Positions 7,373 through 15,988 of a stretch of 32,925 nt of DNA are shown piece after piece. Source of the DNA: Candidatus Kuenenia stuttgartensis (GTDB taxonomy: Bacteria; Planctomycetota; Planctomycetia; Planctomycetales; Planctomycetaceae); assembly GCA_945904015.1 (NCBI GenBank), contig CAMDPK010000083.1, forward strand, positions 1 through 32,925, written 5' to 3'. The translations under genes and the position numbers were made by a program. How positions within the stretch are numbered: position 1 is the stretch's first letter; every line of letters begins with the position of its first letter. The notes beneath the pieces were generated by a model. It was not told the DNA's origin. It worked only from the letters and a program-made list of their open reading frames with translations, and ran no database searches.

Positions 7373-9532
7373 ATGTTTTCCATCCTTGACCAATCACTGC
7401 CCTCGACCGATCGCGTTGCTCGCCGCGAATGGCTGCGCGTCGGGGGCTTGAGCGCGTTGGGAGTCTCGCTGCCGCATTTGTTGCGAGCGGCCGAGACTTC
7501 GACGTCACAGCCCAGAGTGGCACCGAAGTTGGCGGGTGAGTTGGGCTCGACGTTCGGCAAGGCAAAAAACGTGATCTTCCTCTGGCTGCAAGGAGGTCCG
7601 CCGCAGCATGAGACCTTCGATCCGAAGCCCGATGCTCCCGCTGAGATTCGTGGTCCGTTCAAGCCGATCTCAACCAACGTCCCCGGCATTCAATTCTGCG
7701 AACTGTTGCCTCGCACCTCGTTCTATGCCGACAAGCTGGCTGTCGTGCGATCGCTCTCGACGCGCGACGACAACCACGATGTCAGCGGCTATTGGCTGCT
7801 GACCGGGTATCCCTACGGACCGGGCAGTGCGAGGCAGATCAAGCCGAACGATTGGCCGTACTTTGGCTCGGTCGTGAAGATGCTCAAGCCGAGCGAAAAG
7901 TTGCCAGCTCTGACGTCCGTCTGGATTCCGGACATGATGCGGCTCAATGACAACGTGACTCCGGCCGGGCAGACGGCGGGGTTCCTCGGCAAGCTGTGGG
8001 AGCCGGAGCGATTCGTCGGCGACCCCGCGTTGCCCGATTACGAGATCGAGGGTCTGCGACTCATCGGCGACGTGACCAAGATCCGAGTCGATCGCCGTCG
8101 TGATGTCTTGAAGCAACTGGAAAGCCGCTTCGACGAAACGCTGCGCGGCGGATCGGTCGCGGCCTGGGATCGACTCTCGCAGCAGGCATTCGAGTTGGTG
8201 ACCAACGGCGGCGCGCGAGCGGCCTTCGATCTCAGCAAAGAATCGGACAAGACTCGCGACCGCTATGGCCGGTACACGTGGGGACAATCAGTGCTGCTGG
8301 CTCGGCGACTGATCGAGGCGGGCGTGCGGCTGGTCCACGTCAATTGGGCGAGAGATCCCGGAGACAACGCCGTCGATAATCCGTTGTGGGACACGCACGC
8401 GCTAAACGCCGACCGACTGCAAGACAACCTTTGCCCGCAGTTCGACGTCACGTTCGCCGCGCTGATGGATGATCTGACCGAGCGCGGTTTGCTCGATGAA
8501 ACGCTCGTCGTCGTGATCGGCGAATTCGGGCGGACACCCAAGATCAACGCCAACGGAGGCCGCGATCACTGGGGGCACGTCTTCAGCTTCGCGATGGCCG
8601 GTGCCGGCATTCGCGGCGGACAAGTCATCGGCTCCAGCGACAAGAACGGAGCATATCCGGCGACCGCTCCGTGTACTGGCGGCGATCTGACGGCCACGAT
8701 GTTTCATCTGCTGGGCATCGACCCGAATGGTTTCTTCCTCGACAACTTGAATCGACCGCATCCGGTCACGAAGGGGGAACCGATCGCGGCGATGCTGGCC
8801 AACTCGCCGGCCAAGATTGAACTGTGCAAGTCCGAAGGCGATCCGTCCCTCGTCCCACCGTTCGATACCAGCTTGCTGCTGGACACGACGTTCAAAACAG
8901 ACCTTCCCTTGGTGCCTCCCGCACCGCCTTCACGCGACAAAGGTTGGCGAGCCTTTCCCATCTGGACCAAAGAGAGCGCGGCTGGTTTCTCCGTCCGCAA
9001 AAAAGCCGCTGCGGTCGGGACGGAGTCCCAACCTACCGTCTGCATGGGCTACGGTCTGGAGGATGACACGGCGGGATTCGTCATCGAACAAAGTTCGCGA
9101 GCACTGCTCGCGCAAGAGATCCGCAACGCTCGTGGCGGGCAATACACGTTGACCGTCAAAGTGACTGGCGTTGCGTCGTCCGCCGATGAATTCGACAAGA
9201 CATTCTTGGCGAATATGACGTTTCGCCTCATCCTGTTCCGATTTCAGAACATCAACAAGGATCCCCGCACGGTCGGCGAACTGGCCTCCGCCGAATTCCG
9301 GCCGTCGTTCGGCAAGACCGAGACCTTCAAGCTGGATCGCTTCCTCGGCTCGACGACACCAGGCGCGAACTTCGGCATCGGCAACGGTCTGGGAGTCGCC
9401 ATCCTTGTCGAGAAGAAGACGCCCGGCCAACTCATGCTGCCGAAGAACGAATCTCACCGTGCTGCTCTGCGCATCGAATCCGTTACCCTCGACTTCAGCC
9501 CGCGTGTCCGAGACGAATCCGTGACCGTGTGA
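7373..9532 (+). CDS. DUF1501 family protein with extra C-terminal domain
   Basis: The 719-aa product is about 240 residues longer than its neighbours. It has a Tat leader (RR at 17-18, ARREWLRVGGLSALGVSL) and the DUF1501 core to about residue 475, with FLWLQGGPPQHETFDPKPDA, WDTH at 339-342, GEFGRTP from 383 and RDHWG from 397. The extension (about 480-719) is rich in beta-type sequence, for example GGQYTLTVKVTGVASSADEF and LRIESVTLDFSPRV, and resembles a carbohydrate-binding or jelly-roll domain without a clear family match. A REP-like hairpin (9014-9036) is read in frame within the extension as VGTESQPT. The start has GAGAG with 7-nt spacing. It is third in the four-gene DUF1501 run. Confidence 0.9.
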   Translation: MFSILDQSLPSTDRVARREWLRVGGLSALGVSLPHLLRAAETSTSQPRVAPKLAGELGSTFGKAKNVIFLWLQGGPPQHETFDPKPDAPAEIRGPFKPISTNVPGIQFCELLPRTSFYADKLAVVRSLSTRDDNHDVSGYWLLTGYPYGPGSARQIKPNDWPYFGSVVKMLKPSEKLPALTSVWIPDMMRLNDNVTPAGQTAGFLGKLWEPERFVGDPALPDYEIEGLRLIGDVTKIRVDRRRDVLKQLESRFDETLRGGSVAAWDRLSQQAFELVTNGGARAAFDLSKESDKTRDRYGRYTWGQSVLLARRLIEAGVRLVHVNWARDPGDNAVDNPLWDTHALNADRLQDNLCPQFDVTFAALMDDLTERGLLDETLVVVIGEFGRTPKINANGGRDHWGHVFSFAMAGAGIRGGQVIGSSDKNGAYPATAPCTGGDLTATMFHLLGIDPNGFFLDNLNRPHPVTKGEPIAAMLANSPAKIELCKSEGDPSLVPPFDTSLLLDTTFKTDLPLVPPAPPSRDKGWRAFPIWTKESAAGFSVRKKAAAVGTESQPTVCMGYGLEDDTAGFVIEQSSRALLAQEIRNARGGQYTLTVKVTGVASSADEFDKTFLANMTFRLILFRFQNINKDPRTVGELASAEFRPSFGKTETFKLDRFLGSTTPGANFGIGNGLGVAILVEKKTPGQLMLPKNESHRAALRIESVTLDFSPRVRDESVTV
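9014..9036 (-). repeat. Single GTAG-headed REP-like hairpin inside a DUF1501 gene
   Basis: On the minus strand the unit reads GTAG, then GTTGGGAC-TCC-GTCCCGAC, an 8-bp stem with one T-G wobble and a TCC loop. It has no inverted partner nearby. It is translated in frame by the plus-strand gene, in the C-terminal extension outside the conserved DUF1501 core. Confidence 0.6.
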
Positions 9533-9560
9533 TCTGCCTGACGATCCGAGGAATTTCTCC

Positions 9561-10943
9561 ATGTCCTTTCCGCAACCGATTCCGACTGGTTCGCAATTGC
9601 GGACCAACCGCCGCGGAATTTTGCGTGCTGGCGTGCTGGGATTCGGAGGTCTGAACTTGGCCGAGTTGTTTCGGCACCGCGCGGCCGCGAGTCCTGAGAC
9701 AGCAACTCGCAACACGTCGGTGATTTTTCTCTTTCTTCACGGCGGACCAAGCCAGCTCGAAACGTACGATTTGAAGCCGCAGGCTCCGTCGGAAGTTCGT
9801 GGTCCGTGTCAGCCCATCAAGACGAACGTGGCTGGCATCGACGTGTGCGAATTGTTGCCGTTGCATGCTCAAACGGCGCATCGTTTCACGCTCATTCGTT
9901 CTTGCACGCACGGTGACGGGGGACACTTTGAGGCGCACGGCCGATTCATGTCCGGCAACCCGGGGCTGAAACCGGGGACGTTTGAATCGACGCATCCGCA
10001 AATGGGAGCCGTCGTCGGACGTGCGTTGAAATCACGGACACGCGGATTGCCTGCGGCGGTCGGCATGGGGTTGGTCATCTACAACAGTACGTATGGCGAA
10101 TACCTGCCGGGCATCGGTGAAGGTTACTGGAGCAGCGCGTGGCGGCCACCGATCGTCGGCAAAGCGGGATTGCCAAATTCGACGCTCACGGTCGCGGGCG
10201 AGCGGCTCGAAAACCGAGTCGGCCTGCTGCGGCAAGTCGATCGAATTCGCCGCGAGGTCGATCAGAAATTCGTGATGGACTCGATGGATGAATTTCAGCG
10301 GACGGCGGTCGAGATCCTCACTGCGGACAAAGCCCGAAAAGCCTTCGACCTCACGCACGAGGATCCTCGGCTGGTGGCCCAATACGGCAATGACTGGGGT
10401 CAGAACGCGCTGATGGCTCGGCGGCTCGTCGAAGCGGGCGTCAGTTTCGTCACCATCAGTGTTCCTGGTGGAGTGAAAGCGATGGACGCCCCCGGATGGG
10501 ATGACCACGCCGTCAACATCGATCTTCCGACAATCATGCGTCATCGGCTGCCCGTGTACGATCAAGTGGTGACCACGTTGATCAACGACATTTATGACCG
10601 AGGTCTCGACAAGCAGGTTCTGGTCATCGCGGCCGGAGAATTCGGCCGCACCCCGAAAGGCACCCTGCAACCGGGTACGTCCACGGGAAAACTACAGTGG
10701 GGACGCGACCATTGGCCCGGAGCTCAATCGATCCTCCTCTCCGGCGGCGGCGGCCGCATGGGACAAGTCATCGGAGCGACCGACGCTCACGCCGCCTATC
10801 CCCGCGAGCGACCAATCGATCCCCAGGATTTGTTGGCCACGATGTACCAGCACCTGGGAATCCCGCTCGACACTCACTTCCCTGACGGCATCGGCCGACC
10901 GGTCGCCATCACCACTGGCACGCCGATCAAAGAGTTGCTGTAG
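9561..10943 (+). CDS. DUF1501 family protein
   Basis: The 460-aa product has RR at residues 17-18 (TNRRGILRAGVLGFGGLNLAEL), then SVIFLFLHGGPSQLETYDLKP, WDDH in place of WDTH, GEFGRTP and RDHWPG. It differs from its neighbours by a longer GEFGRTP-to-RDHW loop with KGTLQPGTSTGKLQWG. The start has a clear GAGGAA ribosome binding site about 9 nt upstream. It is the last intact member of the four-gene run; a C-terminal scrap of another DUF1501 gene follows directly. It is probably exported by the Tat system; the substrate is unknown. Confidence 0.91.
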   Translation: MSFPQPIPTGSQLRTNRRGILRAGVLGFGGLNLAELFRHRAAASPETATRNTSVIFLFLHGGPSQLETYDLKPQAPSEVRGPCQPIKTNVAGIDVCELLPLHAQTAHRFTLIRSCTHGDGGHFEAHGRFMSGNPGLKPGTFESTHPQMGAVVGRALKSRTRGLPAAVGMGLVIYNSTYGEYLPGIGEGYWSSAWRPPIVGKAGLPNSTLTVAGERLENRVGLLRQVDRIRREVDQKFVMDSMDEFQRTAVEILTADKARKAFDLTHEDPRLVAQYGNDWGQNALMARRLVEAGVSFVTISVPGGVKAMDAPGWDDHAVNIDLPTIMRHRLPVYDQVVTTLINDIYDRGLDKQVLVIAAGEFGRTPKGTLQPGTSTGKLQWGRDHWPGAQSILLSGGGGRMGQVIGATDAHAAYPRERPIDPQDLLATMYQHLGIPLDTHFPDGIGRPVAITTGTPIKELL

Positions 10944-10960
10944 AACGGCAGCGATCTCCT

Positions 10961-11068
10961 GATCTGGGCATCGACGCCAAGAACGTCACCGTCCCCGACC
11001 TCTCCGGCCGACCAATGCCAATCCTGCCAGAAGGCGAACCAATCCCTTATCTGGTCAGCCAGTCGTGA
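10961..11068 (+). pseudogene. C-terminal remnant of a further DUF1501 gene
   Basis: A 35-codon frame ending at TGA 11066-11068 reads LGIDAKNVTVPDLSGRPMPI, then LPEGEPIPYL. This is the standard tail of DUF1501 proteins (LGID..., GRP, GEPI) also seen at the ends of the intact copies here. It has no start codon and no upstream core, so it is the end left after deletion of a fifth tandem copy, or after replacement by the gene at 9561. The remaining bases to 11208 hold only the leader of the next gene. Confidence 0.65.
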
Positions 11069-11208
11069 TTACGACTGGACAACGAAACCTCTCGGCGGTC
11101 GTTGGGTTCCATGCGGATTGAACTTGAGATGCGTCTGAAGTTTCGCGGCTTCAGCAGCGAGAAAGAACCCAAGTGCTGCTCACCGAAGATTCTACGCAGG
11201 AGTTCTGC

Positions 11209-12840
11209 ATGTCCCGAATCACGATCTTATTTGCCACGTTGCTGGTCTCGCTTGGGACGAGTTCGTTGACGGTCGCGCATCCGGGTCATTCGCATCGGAA
11301 GCCGACGGCGAACTCGGCAGCGGCCGGCGAGCAAGTTTCGCGTAGCCACGCTCAGAGCGACTTCGATGTGGAACGACTGCTGGCTCAACTGGAATCCAAG
11401 TCGAAAGGCTCCGCCGTGACACGCGAGCAAGTTCCCGACATGGCAAAGGCGTTTGAGGCGTTCGTCAAACTCAAGGCGATTATGACTCGCTGGGACGACC
11501 GATACTTCTACGTCGAATCGAAGGGAATTCCCGATCATCGGATGATGGTCGGCATCACGGCGTGGCAGCAGCAGGTGCCGTTGCCGCAGTCGTACTTCGG
11601 CGAGAACGCCTGGCAGATCCCGCGGCATCCGGTGCCGGCGAAGAGGCCGCAGTCGGCGAAAGGGAATTTCCTGCGCGGAGCCATCGCGCTCGCGGCGAAT
11701 GGAGTTCCGATTTTCAACCCGCTCAACAATCGTGGCGAGGACTCGTTTCTGATCGGAGAACTGGATGAGTTCGGCGGTCACTGTGGCCGAGCTGACGACT
11801 ACCACTATCACATCGCTCCGGTGCATTTGGAGAAGACCATCGGCAAGGGTTTGCCGATTGCATACGCGCTCGATGGCTATTCGATCTACGGCTACGAAGA
11901 GCCGGACGGTTCGCCGGTTGTCGGGCTGGATGCCTTCAACGGGCACAAGGACAAGCAGGGCAACTACCACTATCACGCGACGAAGAAGTACCCGTACCTC
12001 AACGGCGGCTTCTTTGGCCAAGTGACCGAACGCGGCGGCCAGGTCGATCCGCAACCGCGAGCCGAACCGATCCGCCCTGATCTCCGACCGCTTCGCGATG
12101 CCAAGATCACTGACTTCAAAGAGACCAAGCCCGGCAGCTTCGTCCTGACGTATGACGTTCGCGGCAAGAAAGGCTCGGTGAGCTACGTCCTGGCCGACGA
12201 TGGCTCGGCGAAATTCACGTTCGTCGATACGAACGGCTCGACGACGAATGAAACGTACTCGCCGCGAGGGCGTAGGATGGGCACTCCTGCCCGTCCGCCT
12301 GAGCCGCCACCGCCGCGTCGGCCTGATCCTCGTCCCTCAGAAGGACGGGCAGGAGTGCCCATCCTCCGGCGCGGCGACAGCAACCTGCCGCAGTTGGTCG
12401 TGACCAGCCCCGCGTTTGAACCGGGTGGAAGCATTCCGATCGTATTCACCGGCGACGGAGCGAGTGCGTCGCCGCCGATCGAATGGAAGGACGCTCCCAA
12501 GGGGACGAAGTCCTTCGCGATCAACGTGTGGCACATTCCCGGACCCGGCGACATCAAGTCGTACTGGGTGGTTTACAACATCCCGGCCAACGTCACGAAG
12601 CTCGCGAAGAACGACAAATCGACCGGCACCGTGGGGCTCAACGACAAGAACCGCCGCGAGTACGACCCGATGAAATCCAAAGGCCCCGGCGTGAAGCAGT
12701 ACCACGTCACCGTCTTCGCCTTGTCGGCCGAATTGAAGATCACTCCCGACAAAGCCACGCGAGCCAACCTGCTCGCAGCGATCAAGGACATCACGCTCGC
12801 CGAAGGGACGCTGGACTTTCAGTACGAGCGGAAGAAGTAG
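11209..12840 (+). CDS. Secreted YHYH-domain protein fused to a PEBP-like (YbhB/YbcL) domain
   Basis: The start is set at ATG 11209 because AGGAG lies 6 nt upstream and a signal peptide follows at once (ITILFATLLVSLGTSSLTVA). The 543-aa product has two parts. The first carries the YHYH signatures DDYHYH (Y198-H201) and GNYHYH (Y253-H256) with YALDGYSIYGYEEPDG between them. The second (about 393-541) is a phosphatidylethanolamine-binding-like domain: VTSPAFEPGGSIPIVFTGDG, GPGDIKSYWVVYNIP and KQYHVTVFALSAEL. The linker (355-387) is encoded by a REPIN inserted in frame. The histidines suggest metal binding, and PEBP domains bind small anionic ligands; the combined role is unknown. It is first of three exported proteins encoded on this strand. 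Confidence 0.85.
   Translation: MSRITILFATLLVSLGTSSLTVAHPGHSHRKPTANSAAAGEQVSRSHAQSDFDVERLLAQLESKSKGSAVTREQVPDMAKAFEAFVKLKAIMTRWDDRYFYVESKGIPDHRMMVGITAWQQQVPLPQSYFGENAWQIPRHPVPAKRPQSAKGNFLRGAIALAANGVPIFNPLNNRGEDSFLIGELDEFGGHCGRADDYHYHIAPVHLEKTIGKGLPIAYALDGYSIYGYEEPDGSPVVGLDAFNGHKDKQGNYHYHATKKYPYLNGGFFGQVTERGGQVDPQPRAEPIRPDLRPLRDAKITDFKETKPGSFVLTYDVRGKKGSVSYVLADDGSAKFTFVDTNGSTTNETYSPRGRRMGTPARPPEPPPPRRPDPRPSEGRAGVPILRRGDSNLPQLVVTSPAFEPGGSIPIVFTGDGASASPPIEWKDAPKGTKSFAINVWHIPGPGDIKSYWVVYNIPANVTKLAKNDKSTGTVGLNDKNRREYDPMKSKGPGVKQYHVTVFALSAELKITPDKATRANLLAAIKDITLAEGTLDFQYERKK
12271..12368. repeat. REPIN-like inverted pair forming the linker of the YHYH-PEBP gene
   Basis: Two 26-bp arms (12271-12296 and 12343-12368) are inverted with a single difference, 46 bp apart. 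The left arm starts CGTAG and each arm contains GGGCA-CTCC-TGCCC. It is the same sequence family as the element at 5820-5880. The open frame passes straight through and yields a Pro/Arg-rich peptide (RRMGTPARP ... EGRAGVPILRR) between two recognisable domains. Confidence 0.8.
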
Positions 12841-12959
12841 GAGTACGCGTTGAGGCACCAGTTCGACGACCGTGTCGCTGGTTGAAATGCGGATGGGGGA
12901 ACCGGATACTGCCGCCCCTCTTGATGCGTCTCACTCAGAAACAACCAGGAATCCAAATC

Positions 12960-13955
12960 ATGAAGCGCTGTTGGCTTTCGATCGTGGTCGTGTTCGGTCT
13001 CGCTCTGCCGGTGTTCGCGGCAGACAAGGTTCAGCCGGTGCGGATGGGCTGTGGGATCATGACCTTTGACACTGTACCCGGTTGGGGACTCGAAGACGGC
13101 AAGTCCGTCCTGGGTTCGACTCACGGTGGTGTCGTGGTCGACAAGGCGGGGAACGTCTACACCAGCTCCAGCTTGGGAGTTTTTGTGTTCTCTCCAGAAG
13201 GCAAAGTGATTCGTCGGTTCCTCGGCGACAAATACAACAACATCCATGACCTCGAAATCCGCGCGGAAGGCAACGATGAGTTCATTTACGGTGCTCGCAA
13301 CGCGGCTGGCGAAGGGATCAAGTTCCACGCCGAGACCGGGGACATCGTGTTGAAGATGGGCATCCCCGAAGAGTCGGGATTGAAGCTGACCAAGTGGGCT
13401 CCGACCGCGATCACGGTCGCTCCGAATGGGGACATCATTCTGGCCGACGGCTACGCCAGCAATCACATCTTCAAGTTCGACAAGACAGGCAAGTACCTGA
13501 AGCACTTCGGGACGAAGGGCAACGGCCTCAAGGAATTCAACACCGCGCACGGCATGACGTTGGACACGCGCTACGACCCGCCGCGCCTGCTGATCTGCGA
13601 CCGCAACCACACACCGAAGGGCCGCCTGTTGCATTACGATCTCGACGGCAATTACATCGACGAGGTCGTGACCGGCCTGGGCATGCCGACCTCGGTTGCC
13701 GTTCAAGGCGATTATGTTTCTGTGCCCGATTTGCACGGGCGAGTGGTCATCCTCGACAAGAGCAACACGATCATGGCGGTGCTCGGCCACAACGCGGACC
13801 CGGCAACGCGCGTGAACCACAATGTCCCGCAAGACAAATGGATCGAGGGGATCTTCAACGGCACCCACGGCTCGTACTGGGACAAGGACGGCAACCTGTA
13901 TGTCCAAGATTGGAACATCTCCGGCCGCATCATGAAGTTGGTGCGTGTGAAGTAA
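12960..13955 (+). CDS. Secreted NHL-type six-bladed beta-propeller protein
   Basis: The start is the ATG at 12960, which gives a signal peptide (MKRCWLSIVVVFGLALPVFA) and a mature protein of about 311 residues (331 in all). Repeated blades of the NHL type are visible: GGVVVDKAGNVYTSSSLGVF, then TAITVAPNGDIILADGYASN, TSVAVQGDYVSVPDLHGRVV and GSYWDKDGNLYVQDWNISGR. Length and pattern resemble the peptidyl-alpha-hydroxyglycine lyase-like propellers, but the catalytic residues were not verified, so a binding role is equally possible. The frame stays open far upstream over the end of the previous gene; that part is antisense-like and was excluded. 37 bp separate it from the next gene, suggesting one operon. 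Confidence 0.85.
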   Translation: MKRCWLSIVVVFGLALPVFAADKVQPVRMGCGIMTFDTVPGWGLEDGKSVLGSTHGGVVVDKAGNVYTSSSLGVFVFSPEGKVIRRFLGDKYNNIHDLEIRAEGNDEFIYGARNAAGEGIKFHAETGDIVLKMGIPEESGLKLTKWAPTAITVAPNGDIILADGYASNHIFKFDKTGKYLKHFGTKGNGLKEFNTAHGMTLDTRYDPPRLLICDRNHTPKGRLLHYDLDGNYIDEVVTGLGMPTSVAVQGDYVSVPDLHGRVVILDKSNTIMAVLGHNADPATRVNHNVPQDKWIEGIFNGTHGSYWDKDGNLYVQDWNISGRIMKLVRVK

Positions 13956-13992
13956 CGGCCCAGCGTCGCACCTCCAGCGCGATTGGCAATTC

Positions 13993-15627
13993 ATGAAGTA
14001 CGGCTCGGCTCTCATCGTCTCGTGGCTACTCGTCGCTTCGGTCGGTGCCGCCGATCCGTCGCGGCCGGTCAAGGTCTTCATCCTCGCCGGTCAGTCCAAC
14101 ATGGAGGGACAAGCCGTCGTGGACTTGGACGGCAAGGACTACAACGACGGCAAAGGGACGTTGAACTTTCTGCTGCGCGATCCGCAGAAAGGATCGCGTT
14201 TCAATCACTTGAAGAAGGCAGATGGCACGTGGGTGTTCCGCGACGACGTCTGGTGCCGCTACAAACGCGAGCACGGGCCGTTGCTCGCGGGACCGTTGAC
14301 GATGGGGTTCAGCGTCTACGGCGACAAGTATCACTTCGGTCCCGAATTGCAGTTCGGGCATGTGCTCGGAGATCACTGCGAGAACCAAGTCTTGCTGATC
14401 AAGACGGCATGGGGCGGCAAGAGTCTGGTCAAAGACTTCCGACCGCCGTCGTCGGGCGGTGAGGTCGGGCCGTACTACACCAAGATGATTGCGGAGATTC
14501 GTGAAGCACTCGCCAACTTGAAGGGCGACTTTCCGAGTTACGGCGGCGGTGGCTACGAGCTGGCAGGGTTCGTCTGGTATCACGGTTGGAACGACGGCGT
14601 CGATCCGAAGAACGCGGTGCCACAGTACGAACAGAACTTGGTCCACCTGATCCAGGACGTCCGCAAGGAATTCAACGCTCCGAAGTTGCCGGTCATCATC
14701 GGTGAGCTGACAGGCCCCTGGGTGGATGCACCCGGCGCTTGGGCCACGTTGCGAACGGCTCAGCGGAAGGCGGCCGAACGACCTGAGTTCAAAGGGTCGG
14801 TGCTGTTCGTCGAGACGCACGACTTCGTGCGCAAGCCGGAAGACTCGCCGAATCCCGGTCACGGACATCACGAGTTCGGCAATGCGGAAACGTACTTCCT
14901 GGTCGGCGATGCTCTGGGCAAAGGGTTGAAGACGCTGCTCACTTCCCCGCCAACCGAAGCCAAGGCTGAGCTACCGCAACCGACCTCTCGCACCGTTCGG
15001 GAACTCGAAGGTTGGACGATTCGCGTGGATGACCGATTGCTCGGCGATGCGCCCGACGCGGCGCTCGGCACGCGATCGCTCCGTTTTCTTGAAGCCAAGC
15101 TCGTCGAAATCAAAGCGGTCATTCCGGAGGAGCGGCTGAAGGACTTGCAGACCGTCACAATCGTGCTCGATCTGAACTGCGGCAAGCTGGCGTCGATGCA
15201 GTATCACCCTGGTGCCGGTTGGCTGAAGGCCAACGGATATCCGCCGGACTTGGTGAAGTGCGTGCATCTGCCGCGAGCCGCCGATGTCGCGACTCGGCGG
15301 AACATCAACGAGCAACCGTGGTGCATCCTGCACGAACTGGCTCATGCCTATCACGATCAGAAGCTGGATTTTGAAGAGCCTCGCGTCAAGGCGGCCTACG
15401 AAAAATACAAGCAGAGCGGCCACGGCGACGCGACCCTGCTCTACAACGGCAAACGTGTGAAGCACTACGCCCTGACCAACCCGATGGAGTTCTTCGCCGA
15501 GATGACCGAATCGTTCTTCGGCGTCAACGACTTCTTCCCGTTCAATCGCGCCGAGCTGCAAGAGGCCGAGCCGGAAGTGTTCCAGCTCCTCACGGAGATT
15601 TGGACATTGCCCGAACAAAGAAACTAG
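13993..15627 (+). CDS. SASA-type carbohydrate esterase fused to an anthrax-lethal-factor-like (ATLF) metallopeptidase domain
   Basis: The 544-aa product has a signal peptide (residues 1-20) and two enzyme-like domains. The first (about 24-315) is a SASA/sialate-O-acetylesterase SGNH domain: FILAGQSNMEG with S35 as the likely nucleophile, LLIKTAWGGKSL, GFVWYHGWNDG, and HGHHEFGNAE near the end. The second (about 335-544) has HELAH at 447-451, then TNPMEFFAEMTESFF with E499. Y492 lies seven residues before E499, as Tyr728 precedes Glu735 in anthrax lethal factor; thus H447, H451 and E499 would hold zinc and E448 would act as base. An exported bifunctional enzyme is inferred. The TAG stop lies at the foot of an inverted repeat (15625-15680). 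Confidence 0.82.
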   Translation: MKYGSALIVSWLLVASVGAADPSRPVKVFILAGQSNMEGQAVVDLDGKDYNDGKGTLNFLLRDPQKGSRFNHLKKADGTWVFRDDVWCRYKREHGPLLAGPLTMGFSVYGDKYHFGPELQFGHVLGDHCENQVLLIKTAWGGKSLVKDFRPPSSGGEVGPYYTKMIAEIREALANLKGDFPSYGGGGYELAGFVWYHGWNDGVDPKNAVPQYEQNLVHLIQDVRKEFNAPKLPVIIGELTGPWVDAPGAWATLRTAQRKAAERPEFKGSVLFVETHDFVRKPEDSPNPGHGHHEFGNAETYFLVGDALGKGLKTLLTSPPTEAKAELPQPTSRTVRELEGWTIRVDDRLLGDAPDAALGTRSLRFLEAKLVEIKAVIPEERLKDLQTVTIVLDLNCGKLASMQYHPGAGWLKANGYPPDLVKCVHLPRAADVATRRNINEQPWCILHELAHAYHDQKLDFEEPRVKAAYEKYKQSGHGDATLLYNGKRVKHYALTNPMEFFAEMTESFFGVNDFFPFNRAELQEAEPEVFQLLTEIWTLPEQRN

Positions 15628-15680
15628 CACGACGCGCCAGCAAGTGATGCTTGTCTCGACTGCTCGCTGGCGCGTCGTGC
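15625..15680. repeat. Inverted repeat adjoining the stop of the esterase-peptidase gene, possible terminator
   Basis: A perfect 15-bp inverted repeat, GCACGACGCGCCAGC (15627-15641) and its complement (15666-15680), has a 24-nt loop. The repeat overlaps the last base of the TAG stop (15625-15627). AAGGTGTTTT follows, so it may also end transcription. Its arms are not separately palindromic, unlike the other elements here, so it may be a different class. Confidence 0.6.
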
Positions 15681-15988
15681 AAGGTGTTTTGCTGGCTCAA
15701 CTCATTGATTCTCGCCACCTGAAAATAGAAGTCTTTCCCAGCAAAACCGCCGCCAAGGTCAGCGGCTTCACCGCCAATACGAGAAACTACGAACGATCGA
15801 TCGCGTTGGGGCGATGCCAGCAGCGGCAAGATCAACAATTCTTTAGCAACGCTCGACAAGTTTGATGGCCCGCCGGTACGACGCGGAATTCGGTGGCCGC
15901 CACAAACGAGCATCGAGCTTGTCAGCGGCACAGAATCTTTATGGAATATCGCATCCGAATTCGCCGTCCGCCCGCCAGGAAGACCGTT
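15681..15988 (+). other. Intergenic region before the DUF1549/DUF1553 gene
   Basis: Apart from the inverted repeat at its left end, this stretch contains no convincing gene. The open frame of the next gene extends upstream from its ATG to a GTG at 15893, but that part lacks a ribosome binding site and signal-peptide character. A promoter for the DUF1549/DUF1553 gene is expected here but no clear -35/-10 pair was recognised. Confidence 0.5.

Noticed and set aside
12483..12959. Upstream extension of the propeller gene
   Set aside because: It overlaps the PEBP-like domain in another frame; the ATG at 12960 gives a proper signal peptide.
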